Notes under the pieces: generated by a model | The model's input: only the letters and a program-made list of their open reading frames with translations | Databases searched by the model: none | Told to the model about the DNA's origin: nothing | Assembly (NCBI RefSeq): GCF_004296935.1 | Contig: NZ_SCVH01000166.1 | Coordinates: 62,001-126,000 of the forward strand | Direction: 5' to 3' | From: Reyranella sp. | Lineage (GTDB): Bacteria > Pseudomonadota > Alphaproteobacteria > Reyranellales > Reyranellaceae | Length of the DNA stretch: 64,000 nucleotides | Shown: piece after piece, positions 53,837 through 61,093 of the stretch | How positions within the stretch are numbered: position 1 is the stretch's first letter | How the letters are laid out: the number at the start of each line of letters is the position of its first letter | Made by a program: the position numbers and the translations under genes

Positions 53837-54846
53837 CGCTCCTCGTTCATCGCCGCGCCGTGCTCGCCACGGCCTTCGCCGCCGGGGCCGCGGGCGCGCT
53901 CGCCGTCCCGCTGCGGGCCGGCCGTGCCGACTCGCAGGCCTTTCTGCGCGCCGATCGCACCGCACGCATTGTCGTGCCCTTCGCCGCCGGCGGCACCACC
54001 GACCTCTTGGGCCGCCTGATGGCCGGGATCCTGGCGGCGCGCCTGGGCGAGCCGTTCACGATCGAGAACCGCGCCGGCGCGGCCGGCATCGCGAGTGCCG
54101 AGATCGTGGCCCGCGCGCCGCCGGACGGCCGCACCCTGCTGCTGGGCACGGTCAGCACCGCCGTCACCAACCAGTATCTCTACCGGCACCTGCCTTACGA
54201 CGGCGTCGAGAGCTTCGCGCCGGTGGCGCTGATGGCCGAGATGGCCAACGTGCTGGTGGTCCATCCCGACTTTCCCGCCCGGACGCTTCAGGAGTTCGTC
54301 GGCCTCTGCCGCGCCGCCGGCCCGCACAAGGTGGCCTACGGTTCCTCGGGCGTGGGCAGCGCCGGGCACCTGGCGATGGAATATCTCCAGTGCGAGGCCG
54401 GCATCAGGCTGGCGCATGCCGCCCAGCGCGGCCGCGCGCGCATGACGAGGGAGCTGCTGTCCGGCCAGCTCATGGTCGCCATGGACACTCTGCCGGCCTG
54501 CCTGAAGCACATCAGGTCCGGTGCGCTCCGCGCCCTTGCCGTCAGCTCGGCCGAGCGCTGGTTCGCCGCCCCCGAAATCCCGACCGTGGCCGAGCAGGGC
54601 TTCGCCGACTTCGACGCCACCCTCTGGTGGTACGCGGCCGTTCCCGCGGGCACGCGCCGCGACCGGGTGAAGACGCTCTCCGAGGCGATCGTGGCCGGCC
54701 TGAAATCACCGGCCGCCACCGCCCGGCTCCGCGGCCTCGGCGTGCGCGAGAGGCCCGGCACCGCCGAGGATCTCTTCCTGCACATCGCGGCCGAGAACGT
54801 GAAATGGAAAAAGGTGATCGCCTCGGCGGGACTGGCGCCACGATGA
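53833..54846 (+). CDS. Tripartite tricarboxylate transporter (Bug-family) substrate-binding protein
   Basis: Periplasmic solute-binding protein, 337 residues. The N-terminus MTLLVHRRAVLATAFAAGAA resembles a signal peptide, possibly Tat-like (HRRAVLATAF). The TctC/Bug core follows: RIVVPFAAGGTTDLLGRLMA, FTIENRAGAAGIASAEIVARA, LPYDGVESFAPVALMAEM, VAYGSSGVGSAGHLAMEYL and IPTVAEQGFADFDATLWW. Like most of the many Bug proteins in beta- and alphaproteobacteria it has no TctAB membrane genes nearby, so it is an orphan. Ligand unknown. Confidence 0.92.
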   Translation: MTLLVHRRAVLATAFAAGAAGALAVPLRAGRADSQAFLRADRTARIVVPFAAGGTTDLLGRLMAGILAARLGEPFTIENRAGAAGIASAEIVARAPPDGRTLLLGTVSTAVTNQYLYRHLPYDGVESFAPVALMAEMANVLVVHPDFPARTLQEFVGLCRAAGPHKVAYGSSGVGSAGHLAMEYLQCEAGIRLAHAAQRGRARMTRELLSGQLMVAMDTLPACLKHIRSGALRALAVSSAERWFAAPEIPTVAEQGFADFDATLWWYAAVPAGTRRDRVKTLSEAIVAGLKSPAATARLRGLGVRERPGTAEDLFLHIAAENVKWKKVIASAGLAPR

Positions 54847-55135
54847 GGCGATGCCTCCCTCCGCCCCTTCGGGGGCGTCTCCACCACGACAGGGCGAGGA
54901 GCCGATCAGACTCCCCGCCCGGGGGGTGAGCGGTGGAGATGGCGAGGCGCTTGGGAAGGCGCCTCAGGTGCCTGTGAAGGCACCTCAGGTGCCTGTGAAG
55001 GCACCGGGCCGGAGGGGCCTGATATGAGCAACCGGATCCTCTCCCCCACCCACGGGGAGAGGGGCGGGCGAAGGAGACTTCGTCCGGGGGTGCGGGGGGA
55101 CAGGGTGACACCCGCTCTTTCCCCCTCACCCGATT
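54847..55135. other. Repeat-rich intergenic region
   Basis: No gene seen. It holds a tandem palindromic repeat (54964-55005, listed separately), a G/C-rich hairpin CTCTCCCC-N6-CGGGGAGAG near 55039-55062, and C-rich tracts of a kind often dispersed in high-GC genomes. Stretches near 54850-54900 and 56625-56680 look alike (CCTCC, GGGG and CGGAGGGG motifs), suggesting the same repeat family. Confidence 0.5.
54964..55005. repeat. Two tandem 21-bp palindromic units
   Basis: TCAGGTGCCTGTGAAGGCACC occurs as two exact head-to-tail copies. Each contains the hairpin GGTGCCT-GTGA-AGGCACC. A diverged half unit (GGCGC-TTGGGAA-GGCGCC) precedes them at about 54946-54963. The series begins about 100 bases after the Bug-family gene stop and could act as a mRNA-stabilising or Rho-terminating structure. 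Confidence 0.8.
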
Positions 55136-55330
55136 TTACTTCTCCGTCCGCGGCTCCGGCCGCCGCACGCCCTCGGCCATCAGCCGGCCGGTCGCCGGAT
55201 CGACCAGGTGCATGCCCTGGCAGGCCAGGCAGGTCTGCGGCACGAACGCCGGCAGCGGCTGGCCGCCGCTGACATACTCGCCCTGGACATTGTAGCCGGT
55301 CGCCGGGCAGCGATAGAGGAAGGTCCGCAT
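55136..55330 (-). CDS. Small protein with CxxC-like motif
   Basis: A 64-residue protein beginning MRTFLYRCPATGYNVQGEY. It has a Cys in the first strand and a CLACQG motif (about residues 41-46) followed by MHLVDPATGRLM. The Cys-x(n)-CxxC pattern suggests a small zinc ribbon. I have seen proteins with this MRTFLYRCPxTG start in other alphaproteobacteria, but know of no function. An ATG one codon upstream (55333) is equally possible; longer open frame upstream lacks protein-like sequence. Confidence 0.65.
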   Translation of the reverse strand: MRTFLYRCPATGYNVQGEYVSGGQPLPAFVPQTCLACQGMHLVDPATGRLMAEGVRRPEPRTEK

Positions 55331-55523
55331 CATCCCGCAACACAGCCGATACCGGGCGCCAGCGCCTTGATCTGGCGCAAGGATTCGCCGGATCAAGGCG
55401 GTGGAGTGAGGGCTGCGGAGGGGTGGCTTCCATTTGAAAGATTTGAAGCCCCCCGACGCCCTCCACGACTCGAAGTTGCGTTTTGCGGTGACGGCACACG
55501 GCTTTCCTTGAAAACTCCGTAAA

Positions 55524-55542
55524 TGTTGCCATTTTGGCAACA
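55524..55542. repeat. Inverted repeat TGTTGCC-N5-GGCAACA
   Basis: A perfect 7-base-arm inverted repeat with loop ATTTT in the otherwise gene-free 55334-55606 stretch, 65 bases beyond the DUF3800 stop. It could be an operator or a small hairpin; no T-run follows, and no gene starts close by on either strand except the small CxxC protein about 190 bases away. Confidence 0.4.
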
Positions 55543-55606
55543 AGTGGATTGGGGGCTGTTCCCGGTCGGCGCTGGGCTTCGGTGTGAATCGGGGCCCTTC
55601 TGCTTT

Positions 55607-56347
55607 TCAGGGGAAGATTTTCAGACCCCAGCCATCCACTCTGCCCAAAGAACTGCGCCTGAACTTTTTTTCGATGATCTCGTAGGCTCGGTTGGGCTCT
55701 TCGGGCCGCAGTGTCTTGAGCCCGATCGGCCGTGCGATCAGGTCGGCGATCTGCAGTCCGGTCGAGTTCACCTGCTTGTCGGCAAAGACAATGTCGAGGT
55801 CGGGCATCGGCCCCTGCATGCCACCGAGGTCGCAGATGCGGCGGAACGCGAGTTCGAGCTCCTTGTCTTCCTGCTTGCCGCGACGTTCGAACACGACAGT
55901 CGTACGTCGCCCCAGCTGGCTCGCTTCGGTGAGGAGCCTGTTGAGCCGTTCGAGGCAGAACAACATCGCAATGTCGTAGGGACTCTGGGGCTCGGTGTAC
56001 CGCTGGGCCAGACGATCCTTCCGTATCGCCGACGCAATGACGGTGAAGGGCGCGGCCTCGATGAGGACGTTGAGTTCGGCCATGAACGCTGCCCGCTTGC
56101 TCTCGCTCTTGAGGAACACGAAGGGCGGTTCCTGCCGCCTGACTTCCCGCTCGTGTAGAACGACCATGTCGTGGCCGAACTGGCGGAACTTGAAACCCTG
56201 AACGGCTGGCACGATCGACTGGATGTACTCGGCCTTGCGGAAGATACAGAAGGCGAGGACGAATATCGGATACGTCCGGTCGATGGAAGTCAGGCTGTGA
56301 TCGCCGCTCTCATCGACATAGACGATGTAATCGCTGAAGGGTTTCAC
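55607..56347 (-). CDS. DUF3800 domain protein
   Basis: A 246-residue protein of the DUF3800 family, thought to have an RNase H-like fold. The acidic N-terminal strand YIVYVDESGDHS (Asp12, Glu13, Asp16) and late motif STGLQIADLIARPI hold the likely metal-binding residues. Other conserved parts are YPIFVLAFCIF, VVLHEREVRRQ and TVVFERRGKQED. The best start is a GTG 10 bases after the upstream gene's stop, with TAGAGG as ribosome-binding site. It is coupled to a small TIGR02574-like antitoxin gene, so it may be the toxin or effector of a two-gene module. Confidence 0.8.
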   Translation of the reverse strand: MKPFSDYIVYVDESGDHSLTSIDRTYPIFVLAFCIFRKAEYIQSIVPAVQGFKFRQFGHDMVVLHEREVRRQEPPFVFLKSESKRAAFMAELNVLIEAAPFTVIASAIRKDRLAQRYTEPQSPYDIAMLFCLERLNRLLTEASQLGRRTTVVFERRGKQEDKELELAFRRICDLGGMQGPMPDLDIVFADKQVNSTGLQIADLIARPIGLKTLRPEEPNRAYEIIEKKFRRSSLGRVDGWGLKIFP

Positions 56348-56357
56348 GCCGCCGCCT

Positions 56358-56582
56358 CTAGCCGGCGGCGAGCTTCCGGCGGATCTCGTCCAGTGTGACG
56401 CCGGGCTCGTCCGGATGGGCCCGGTGATGAGCAAGCCGCGCGCCGAGTTCGCGCCGCTGCGCATCGCTTGGCGCCGGCGCCGCTGCATCGTGCAGGACGC
56501 TGTCGAGCAGACCATAGGCCAGCTCCAGCCGCTCATGCGAGGTGAGCTGCTGCAATTCGTCCAGGAGGACCGCCTTGTTCAT
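56358..56582 (-). CDS. Addiction-module antitoxin-like protein (TIGR02574 type)
   Basis: A 74-residue protein matching the TIGR02574-like addiction-module component: an N-terminal helix with LLDELQQLTSHERLELAYGLLDSVL, a linker, and a C-terminal helix (LARLAHHRAHPDEPGVTLDEIRRKL-type). Such proteins usually precede a RelE/ParE toxin; here a DUF3800 gene follows after 10 bases. The ATG has no Shine-Dalgarno, and a promoter-like pair on the minus strand puts the transcription start on it. Confidence 0.78.
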   Translation of the reverse strand: MNKAVLLDELQQLTSHERLELAYGLLDSVLHDAAAPAPSDAQRRELGARLAHHRAHPDEPGVTLDEIRRKLAAG

Positions 56583-56588
56583 GGCAGA

Positions 56589-56616
56589 AAGGTACGCTTT
56601 GCTAGGCGCTTTTCAA
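56589..56616 (-). promoter_or_regulatory. Putative promoter of the antitoxin/DUF3800 operon (leaderless)
   Basis: Reading leftward, TTGAAA (56616-56611) and TACCTT (56594-56589) are 16 bases apart. The expected start point, 7 bases on, is the A of the antitoxin ATG (56582). The spacer contains GCGCCTAGC, part of a 12-base sequence (GCTAGGCGCTTT on the plus strand, 56601-56612) that recurs in the 36-bp palindrome at 60663-60698. Confidence 0.5.
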
Positions 56617-57071
56617 TAATGGAAGCCCCTCCTCTCCCGTTTCGGGGGAGGTGCCCCGCAGGGGCGGAGGGGACAGACGCCCGCCCCCTAATCCCCGACC
56701 TCGCAATATGAAACGGCCGCTTCGCCGGCTTGCCCGCGGGATCATCCGTGTGGACCTGCATCTGGTGCGGATCCTTCATGAGCCCGACGGCGATCGGGCG
56801 GTCGGTGTTGATGACGCACGCCAGTCTCTTTTCGAACTATCGCCGCAGATGGCAGACTACAGGAGATAGAAGATGGTGTTGTATCGGCTACCGTCAATGA
56901 ACCGATAAGAGGGATGCAAAAGTAGTGGATATGGGAAGCACAGCAGAGCTGACCTCTCCGAAGGTAGCCATAGCATGTATCAGCCCACGTTGTGAGCGCT
57001 CGTGCTCAACAGGTGTACTCCTAGATAAGCAGACTGAGGCTGCCATCGTGATCGGTTGACCACCAGCTAAG
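56617..57071. other. Intergenic region, no confident gene
   Basis: A GC-rich part (to about 56870) contains dispersed-repeat-like C/G tracts (56625-56680). On the minus strand it holds a short protein-like stretch (VINTDRPIAVGLMKDPHQM), which could be the tail of a lost gene. From about 56880 the base composition drops sharply toward the TIR-protein gene, marking the edge of an acquired segment. Short open frames here lack convincing starts or family features. Confidence 0.4.
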
Positions 57072-59636
57072 TCACCGATCAAACACTTCGGGCGAATTCG
57101 CTAATTTGCCTAAGGTTTCCTCGTATACACGTCTAACGTCTGCCATCTCAGTGGTGCTCCCGGCAATTACGGGGTCGGATAGCTTGCTTTCTAGAATCCG
57201 CACCAGGAGATAGCGATCCGTACGGCCCGGGCGTTGGATCAGGCCCCACTGTCTTTCCGCTTCGCGCCAGTCTTTGTGCGCGAGCGCGGCTCTCGCGCGG
57301 AGATGAGACAAGTCGTCACTTCGTCCCGCTGCGTTAGCCACAGCAGACGCATGATCAAAGAGGCCAAAGTCGCCTAAATCAAGCATCAATGCGCACTCTA
57401 AGAAAAGTAGGCTTTGTTGATTTGCGCGTGGCCTCTCCTTTGCTCGTCTTACTGCAGCGAGGGCGTCCGGAACTCTTCCTGCTCGCATCATGTCTGAAGC
57501 AACATTCATATGGTATTCACCATAGTCATCGTTCAATGCCTGCAAATTCGGCAGAAGCTGAGCTGCCTCAGCTCTACGTCCTAAAGCGCGCAACGCTTTG
57601 ATTTTCTGCGACAGCAAGCCTGAATCCCGAAGGACTCGCGAATCGCCGAGTTTGTTGAGTACTTCTAAAGCTGGTGCGGCTCTTCCCTCCAACAAGTATA
57701 GGCGCGCCAGAAGTCGGCTGGTACGTTTGACATAGGATCTTCCAGCAAGCGCGCGTTCTAAGCTGACAATTGCTGCTGCATTGTCGCGAAGCCGATAAAA
57801 TTGGTAGTTTCCCATTGCGTAGTTCGCACTGGCGAAACCTTTACGCCGCATTACTTCGATAATTGGTGTTGGATCATCGGCGATCCTGCTTAGTGCATCA
57901 GCCCCCATGTAGAGGATGTCCTCAGCAATATCGGGCGGCATAGGCATAGCGTCGACGAGGTGCGATAGCTTGGCTACGAGTAGAAAGTTCGTCCTGAAAC
58001 TTTCGTCCAGGGCCGCGAGACCACGCTGATAAGTGGCCTCGACAGCGGATTGCAGCGTAGCGGGTGTAACGATTCTCTTGATCACCTCGGGCATCTCGCC
58101 GGTCGTTCTCAACGTCAAATAGAGCAACGCTTCTACGGTCTGCTGATCAATTCTTTCTGCCTTCAGCCGTGAATTGAAATAAGTCACTAGAGCGCCAACT
58201 AGATCATCCGGAGGCGGACCAATTACGCGCCGTGCAGCGGCTCGAGCAACCTCGGGCATCCTGTAGCCAGTTTCTTGAGAGAAACTAACGAGACACGCAT
58301 CTACTAGTTCATCGAGGGTCGCTCGAAGCTGTTCGTTCTGACCACCCAATACTTCCAATACATCGTCGAATTTTACACGAGGCAGGAGGGCGACAACATG
58401 TAGGACCGAACGGAAATCGTCTTTGTTCGAATACGATTTAATAGTTTCTCTAAGGATGCTGTCTTGATAGCTCGTAATCGCGCCATCGCTTGTTGTTAAA
58501 GATTCGGCGCTTCGCCCACTATTGTTGATCAAGCTGGCGGCATGATGAACTGTTCCAGGATGACCGCCAGACAAGCGCCCAAGTGTACTAGCCACTGGCG
58601 GTGGGATTTTGTCCCGGCCGACTAATGCGCTGAGCAGTTCCGTGGTGGCGGGCTCAGAAATTTCAGGCACATTGATGTCAATCACGTTGGGATACGGCAA
58701 GAGTACGGCATCGCTAATCCGACGTTCCGATATCCAAAAGATGCGGGAGCTACGGTCAGATTGTAGCAGAGTGACCAGATTTTGAAGCCACGGTTTAAGG
58801 TTGCGGTCTTTATCACGTAACCCGAATGCGCTTCGGACGATTACTGTCTGGTTCAGTTCGCCGAAGTGTCGCAAATTTGCATGAATAGTTTGGGCTTGCT
58901 CCGCAGCAGTCATCTTCTGAAATAGATCCTTCTCCTGCTCAGTTCTTGACTGGCTTCTTTGCCCATGAATCGTATCCAGAAGCGAGAGATGGAGATCTAG
59001 CGAATCCGCGAAGCGTGCAATATCCAAGAAGGGACCGCCAAGAGTCTCTGTTGGAAACAGCCGTGGAATCAAATTTGAAGCGAAGGCCTTTCGGCCCATA
59101 CTTTCTATTCCGCTCATGATCAAAAAGTTTACAGGTTTGTTGGTGCTCGCCCGACGTGTGTTAACCCTGACAGTTGACGCGAAAAGGAACTCTTCGCGAC
59201 CCGCAAGAAGTGACTCTTTTGCCTGTCCACTACTAACTAAATTGCGAAAATGATGAGCGCTAATCAGTCGGGCAATGTCAGAGGGTAAGAACGATGCGCT
59301 AGTTGAAAAATATCCGCGCATCCACTCGGGAGCGTCCCTGTAGGTTGCACTATTAATTGGCACCACAATCGGCGTGAATGAGGACGCTTTAACACTTTGA
59401 ACCTCTGCGAGAGTCTGCTCATAGCCAACCCACGGGCTAGCTTTCGTCGCAGGTGAGATAAACAAACAAAATACCGTAGATCGCAGAACGCCGTCCTTCA
59501 TTGCGGCAAGGTTACTTTCACCAGGAGCAATCGACTTTAGATCATAAAAGACGTTGGATTGATCAAGCTTAGATCGCACCTCATCAACGTATGGTTTGTC
59601 AGCAGCGACATGAGAAAGGAAGATGATGTTATTCAT
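57072..59636 (-). CDS. TIR-domain, STAND-like, TPR protein (candidate anti-phage sensor)
   Basis: An 854-residue protein. N-terminal TIR domain (1-100): MNNIIFLSHVAADKPYVDEV, with SPWVGYEQTL placing Glu73 where bacterial TIR NADases have their catalytic Glu. The middle (165-480) resembles a STAND NTPase, but its P-loop reads GIESMGRKAF: Lys183 is one place later than in GxxxxGKS/T. LLPYPNVIDINVPEI and LSGGHPGTVHHAA follow. The C-terminal half is TPR-like. TIR-STAND proteins usually sense phage and deplete NAD. The ATG has GGAG 5 bases upstream; a GTG at 59729 is an alternative. Its G+C is visibly lower than its surroundings. Confidence 0.82.
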   Translation of the reverse strand: MNNIIFLSHVAADKPYVDEVRSKLDQSNVFYDLKSIAPGESNLAAMKDGVLRSTVFCLFISPATKASPWVGYEQTLAEVQSVKASSFTPIVVPINSATYRDAPEWMRGYFSTSASFLPSDIARLISAHHFRNLVSSGQAKESLLAGREEFLFASTVRVNTRRASTNKPVNFLIMSGIESMGRKAFASNLIPRLFPTETLGGPFLDIARFADSLDLHLSLLDTIHGQRSQSRTEQEKDLFQKMTAAEQAQTIHANLRHFGELNQTVIVRSAFGLRDKDRNLKPWLQNLVTLLQSDRSSRIFWISERRISDAVLLPYPNVIDINVPEISEPATTELLSALVGRDKIPPPVASTLGRLSGGHPGTVHHAASLINNSGRSAESLTTSDGAITSYQDSILRETIKSYSNKDDFRSVLHVVALLPRVKFDDVLEVLGGQNEQLRATLDELVDACLVSFSQETGYRMPEVARAAARRVIGPPPDDLVGALVTYFNSRLKAERIDQQTVEALLYLTLRTTGEMPEVIKRIVTPATLQSAVEATYQRGLAALDESFRTNFLLVAKLSHLVDAMPMPPDIAEDILYMGADALSRIADDPTPIIEVMRRKGFASANYAMGNYQFYRLRDNAAAIVSLERALAGRSYVKRTSRLLARLYLLEGRAAPALEVLNKLGDSRVLRDSGLLSQKIKALRALGRRAEAAQLLPNLQALNDDYGEYHMNVASDMMRAGRVPDALAAVRRAKERPRANQQSLLFLECALMLDLGDFGLFDHASAVANAAGRSDDLSHLRARAALAHKDWREAERQWGLIQRPGRTDRYLLVRILESKLSDPVIAGSTTEMADVRRVYEETLGKLANSPEVFDR

Positions 59637-60273
59637 ATGAACTCCGACCTCGCGCAATTTGGGACGGACGCGTTGCAAATCGGGCAGCTCTTCGTTGCCG
59701 TCACTCTTGGTGCCCAGGCTGGAGGACACCTATTTATGACATCATACCGAGCGAAATCCGGCAACCACCAATGGTGGTAGAGGATGGTACAGCTCGCCCG
59801 ATCTCCATCAAGTAGCCGCTAGCGCTCCACGGCGAGGCTTGAGGTATCGAGACAGGGTTTTGGATCCCTCGGAGAGCAGAAATATCGTGAGTAATGTGTC
59901 TTGCGAGAGAAGACTCGCCACATTCTCCAGTCTTCGAAGACTTCAAATCGGCGCCCTACGTGGATCGCTATAATGTGCTCTGCAAAAAAAGTTGGTCCAA
60001 GAGCGGCTGTACGGCTCTGCTTCGTAATACTATCCTCCCGCGAGACATTGAGATCTGGCAAGCTCGTCGAACTCTCCGAACTGACCGGGCTCAAGACATT
60101 TTTCAGCACATTCGCGAGCCATGTTGCTGCAGAAGCGGCACGACAGTAATTCGTTAAAGATGTAGCTAGCTGAAAGTATTTTGGTGGGCATATCTCATTA
60201 CTTCCCAGACAATCGCCCCCCGCCCCGTTCCGCGCTTCCCTCCACTTGGATCAACCATCCGCAAGAGGAAGCC
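59637..60273. other. Low-GC gap, possible gene remnants
   Basis: No gene is supportable. On the minus strand, 59819-60170 holds an open frame of protein-like composition (e.g. TNYCRAASAATWLANVLK; FFAEHIIAIHVGRRFEVFED) with no good start or ribosome-binding site and no family match, so it may be a decayed gene. Composition returns to normal at about 60210, near the NTF2-like gene's leader. Confidence 0.4.
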
Positions 60274-60684
60274 ATGTCCACCGCAACTGCCACCGCCCAA
60301 GCCGCATCGCCAGCTGCGATCACCGGCTCCGTCGACACCACCATCGACACCTACGTCGCCACCTGGAACGAGACCGATCCCCTGCGCCGCCGCGCCGGCA
60401 TTGCCGCGGCCTGGGTGGAGGCCGCCACCTACCGCGATCCGGTGATGGCGAGCGACGGCCCCGCCGGGATCGACGCCATGCTGGCGGGCGTGCAGGCCAA
60501 ATTCCCGGGCTTTGTGCTCAAGCGCACGTCCCGGGTCGATGCCCACAACGGCACCTGCCGCTTCACCTGGTCGCTCGGCCCCGCCGCCGGCCCGTCGGTC
60601 GTCGAGGGCGTCGATTTCTGCGCCCTCGCGCCGGATGGCAGGCTGGCGTCGGTGGTGGGGTTTATCGATAAAGCGCCTAGCTAG
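60274..60684 (+). CDS. SnoaL/NTF2-like protein
   Basis: A 136-residue protein of the nuclear-transport-factor-2-like fold (SnoaL-like group): TTIDTYVATWNETDPLRRRAGIA, then WVEAATYRDPVMASDGPAGID and RFTWSLGPAAGPSVVEGVDFCALAPDG. Members bind or isomerise small molecules, but function is not predictable. The ATG has AGAGGA about 5 bases upstream. The last six codons and stop lie inside a perfect 36-bp palindrome, so the C-terminus (FIDKAPS) may be set by the repeat rather than by selection. Confidence 0.83.
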   Translation: MSTATATAQAASPAAITGSVDTTIDTYVATWNETDPLRRRAGIAAAWVEAATYRDPVMASDGPAGIDAMLAGVQAKFPGFVLKRTSRVDAHNGTCRFTWSLGPAAGPSVVEGVDFCALAPDGRLASVVGFIDKAPS

Positions 60685-60698
60685 GCGCTTTATCGATA
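60663..60698. repeat. Perfect 36-bp palindrome across a stop codon
   Basis: TATCGATAAAGCGCCTAG and its exact reverse complement meet at 60680/60681 with no spacer. The TAG stop of the NTF2-like gene (60682-60684) is within it. The 12-mer GCTAGGCGCTTT also occurs at 56601-56612. It could be a bidirectional terminator-like cruciform, a regulator site, or a mobile repeat that inserted into the 3' end of the gene. Confidence 0.9.
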
Positions 60699-60791
60699 CC
60701 CCGAGCGCAGCCGAGGGGCCTTTCATGATGAAGGATCCCTCGACTGCGCTTCGCTCCAGCGCGGAGGCTACTCCGCGCGACTCGGGATGAC
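60699..60791. repeat. REP-like imperfect palindrome
   Basis: The outer arms CCCCGAG (60699-60705) and CTCGGG (60781-60786, followed by ATGAC) enclose inner hairpins: CCTT-TCATGA-like at about 60719-60734, and a perfect GCGCGGAG-GCTA-CTCCGCGC at 60759-60778. The ends share the GAG...CTCRGGATGAC pattern with the palindrome between ccmE and ccmF (35709-35779), so the two probably belong to one dispersed family. Confidence 0.7.
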
Positions 60792-60811
60792 GGAGGGAGC
60801 TGCTGATTCTT

Positions 60812-60836
60812 GAATAACCCATCAGATGGGTTATTC
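60812..60836. promoter_or_regulatory. 25-bp palindromic operator before the DUF4160/DUF2442 pair
   Basis: GAATAACCCATC-A-GATGGGTTATTC is a perfect 12-1-12 inverted repeat ending 5 bases before the DUF4160 ATG. It overlaps a possible -35 (TTGAAT, 60810-60815) and a possible -10 (TTATTC, 60831-60836, spacing 15). Placement over the promoter and start is what an autorepressed toxin-antitoxin-like operon would show. Confidence 0.65.
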
Positions 60837-60841
60837 TCCTC

Positions 60842-61093
60842 ATGCCGACCGTCCATCGTGCCGGGAACCTGCGTTTCATGATCTATCTCGAGGATCATGG
60901 GCCGCCTCATGTTCACGTCTTTTCGGCGGGAGCCGAGGCGAAGGTCCTCCTGGGACTGTTGAACGGTCGCCCGGCGCTGGAGTGGATGCGCGGATTCGAC
61001 CGTGCTGGCCTGAACCGGGTCTTCAAGGAGGTCGTGGCACGGCAGGCCAAGCTTCTGGCCGCTTGGCGGCGGATTCATGGAGCTGCGGAATGA
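60842..61093 (+). CDS. DUF4160 domain protein
   Basis: An 83-residue protein with the DUF4160 signature: MPTVHRAGNLRFMIYLEDHGPPHVHVFS (start, acidic pair, His-x-His). LLNGRPALEWMRGFDRAGLNRV and a C-terminal basic helix follow. Members nearly always precede a DUF2442 gene, and the pair is viewed as toxin-antitoxin-like, though the activity is not established. TCTCC before the ATG is not a ribosome-binding site; a palindromic operator lies immediately upstream. Confidence 0.85.
   Translation: MPTVHRAGNLRFMIYLEDHGPPHVHVFSAGAEAKVLLGLLNGRPALEWMRGFDRAGLNRVFKEVVARQAKLLAAWRRIHGAAE

Noticed and set aside
54964-55005. CRISPR-like repeat
   Set aside because: Only two complete units, directly adjacent with no spacers, and no cas genes nearby.
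56579-56869. Small open frames on both strands between the antitoxin and the TIR-protein gene
   Set aside because: They overlap C/G-rich dispersed repeat sequence and lack starts with ribosome-binding sites; one protein-like stretch is noted in the intergenic entry.
59819-60109. 96-codon minus-strand gene
   Set aside because: No ribosome-binding site or family match; the frame continues upstream without a start. Treated as a possible gene remnant.
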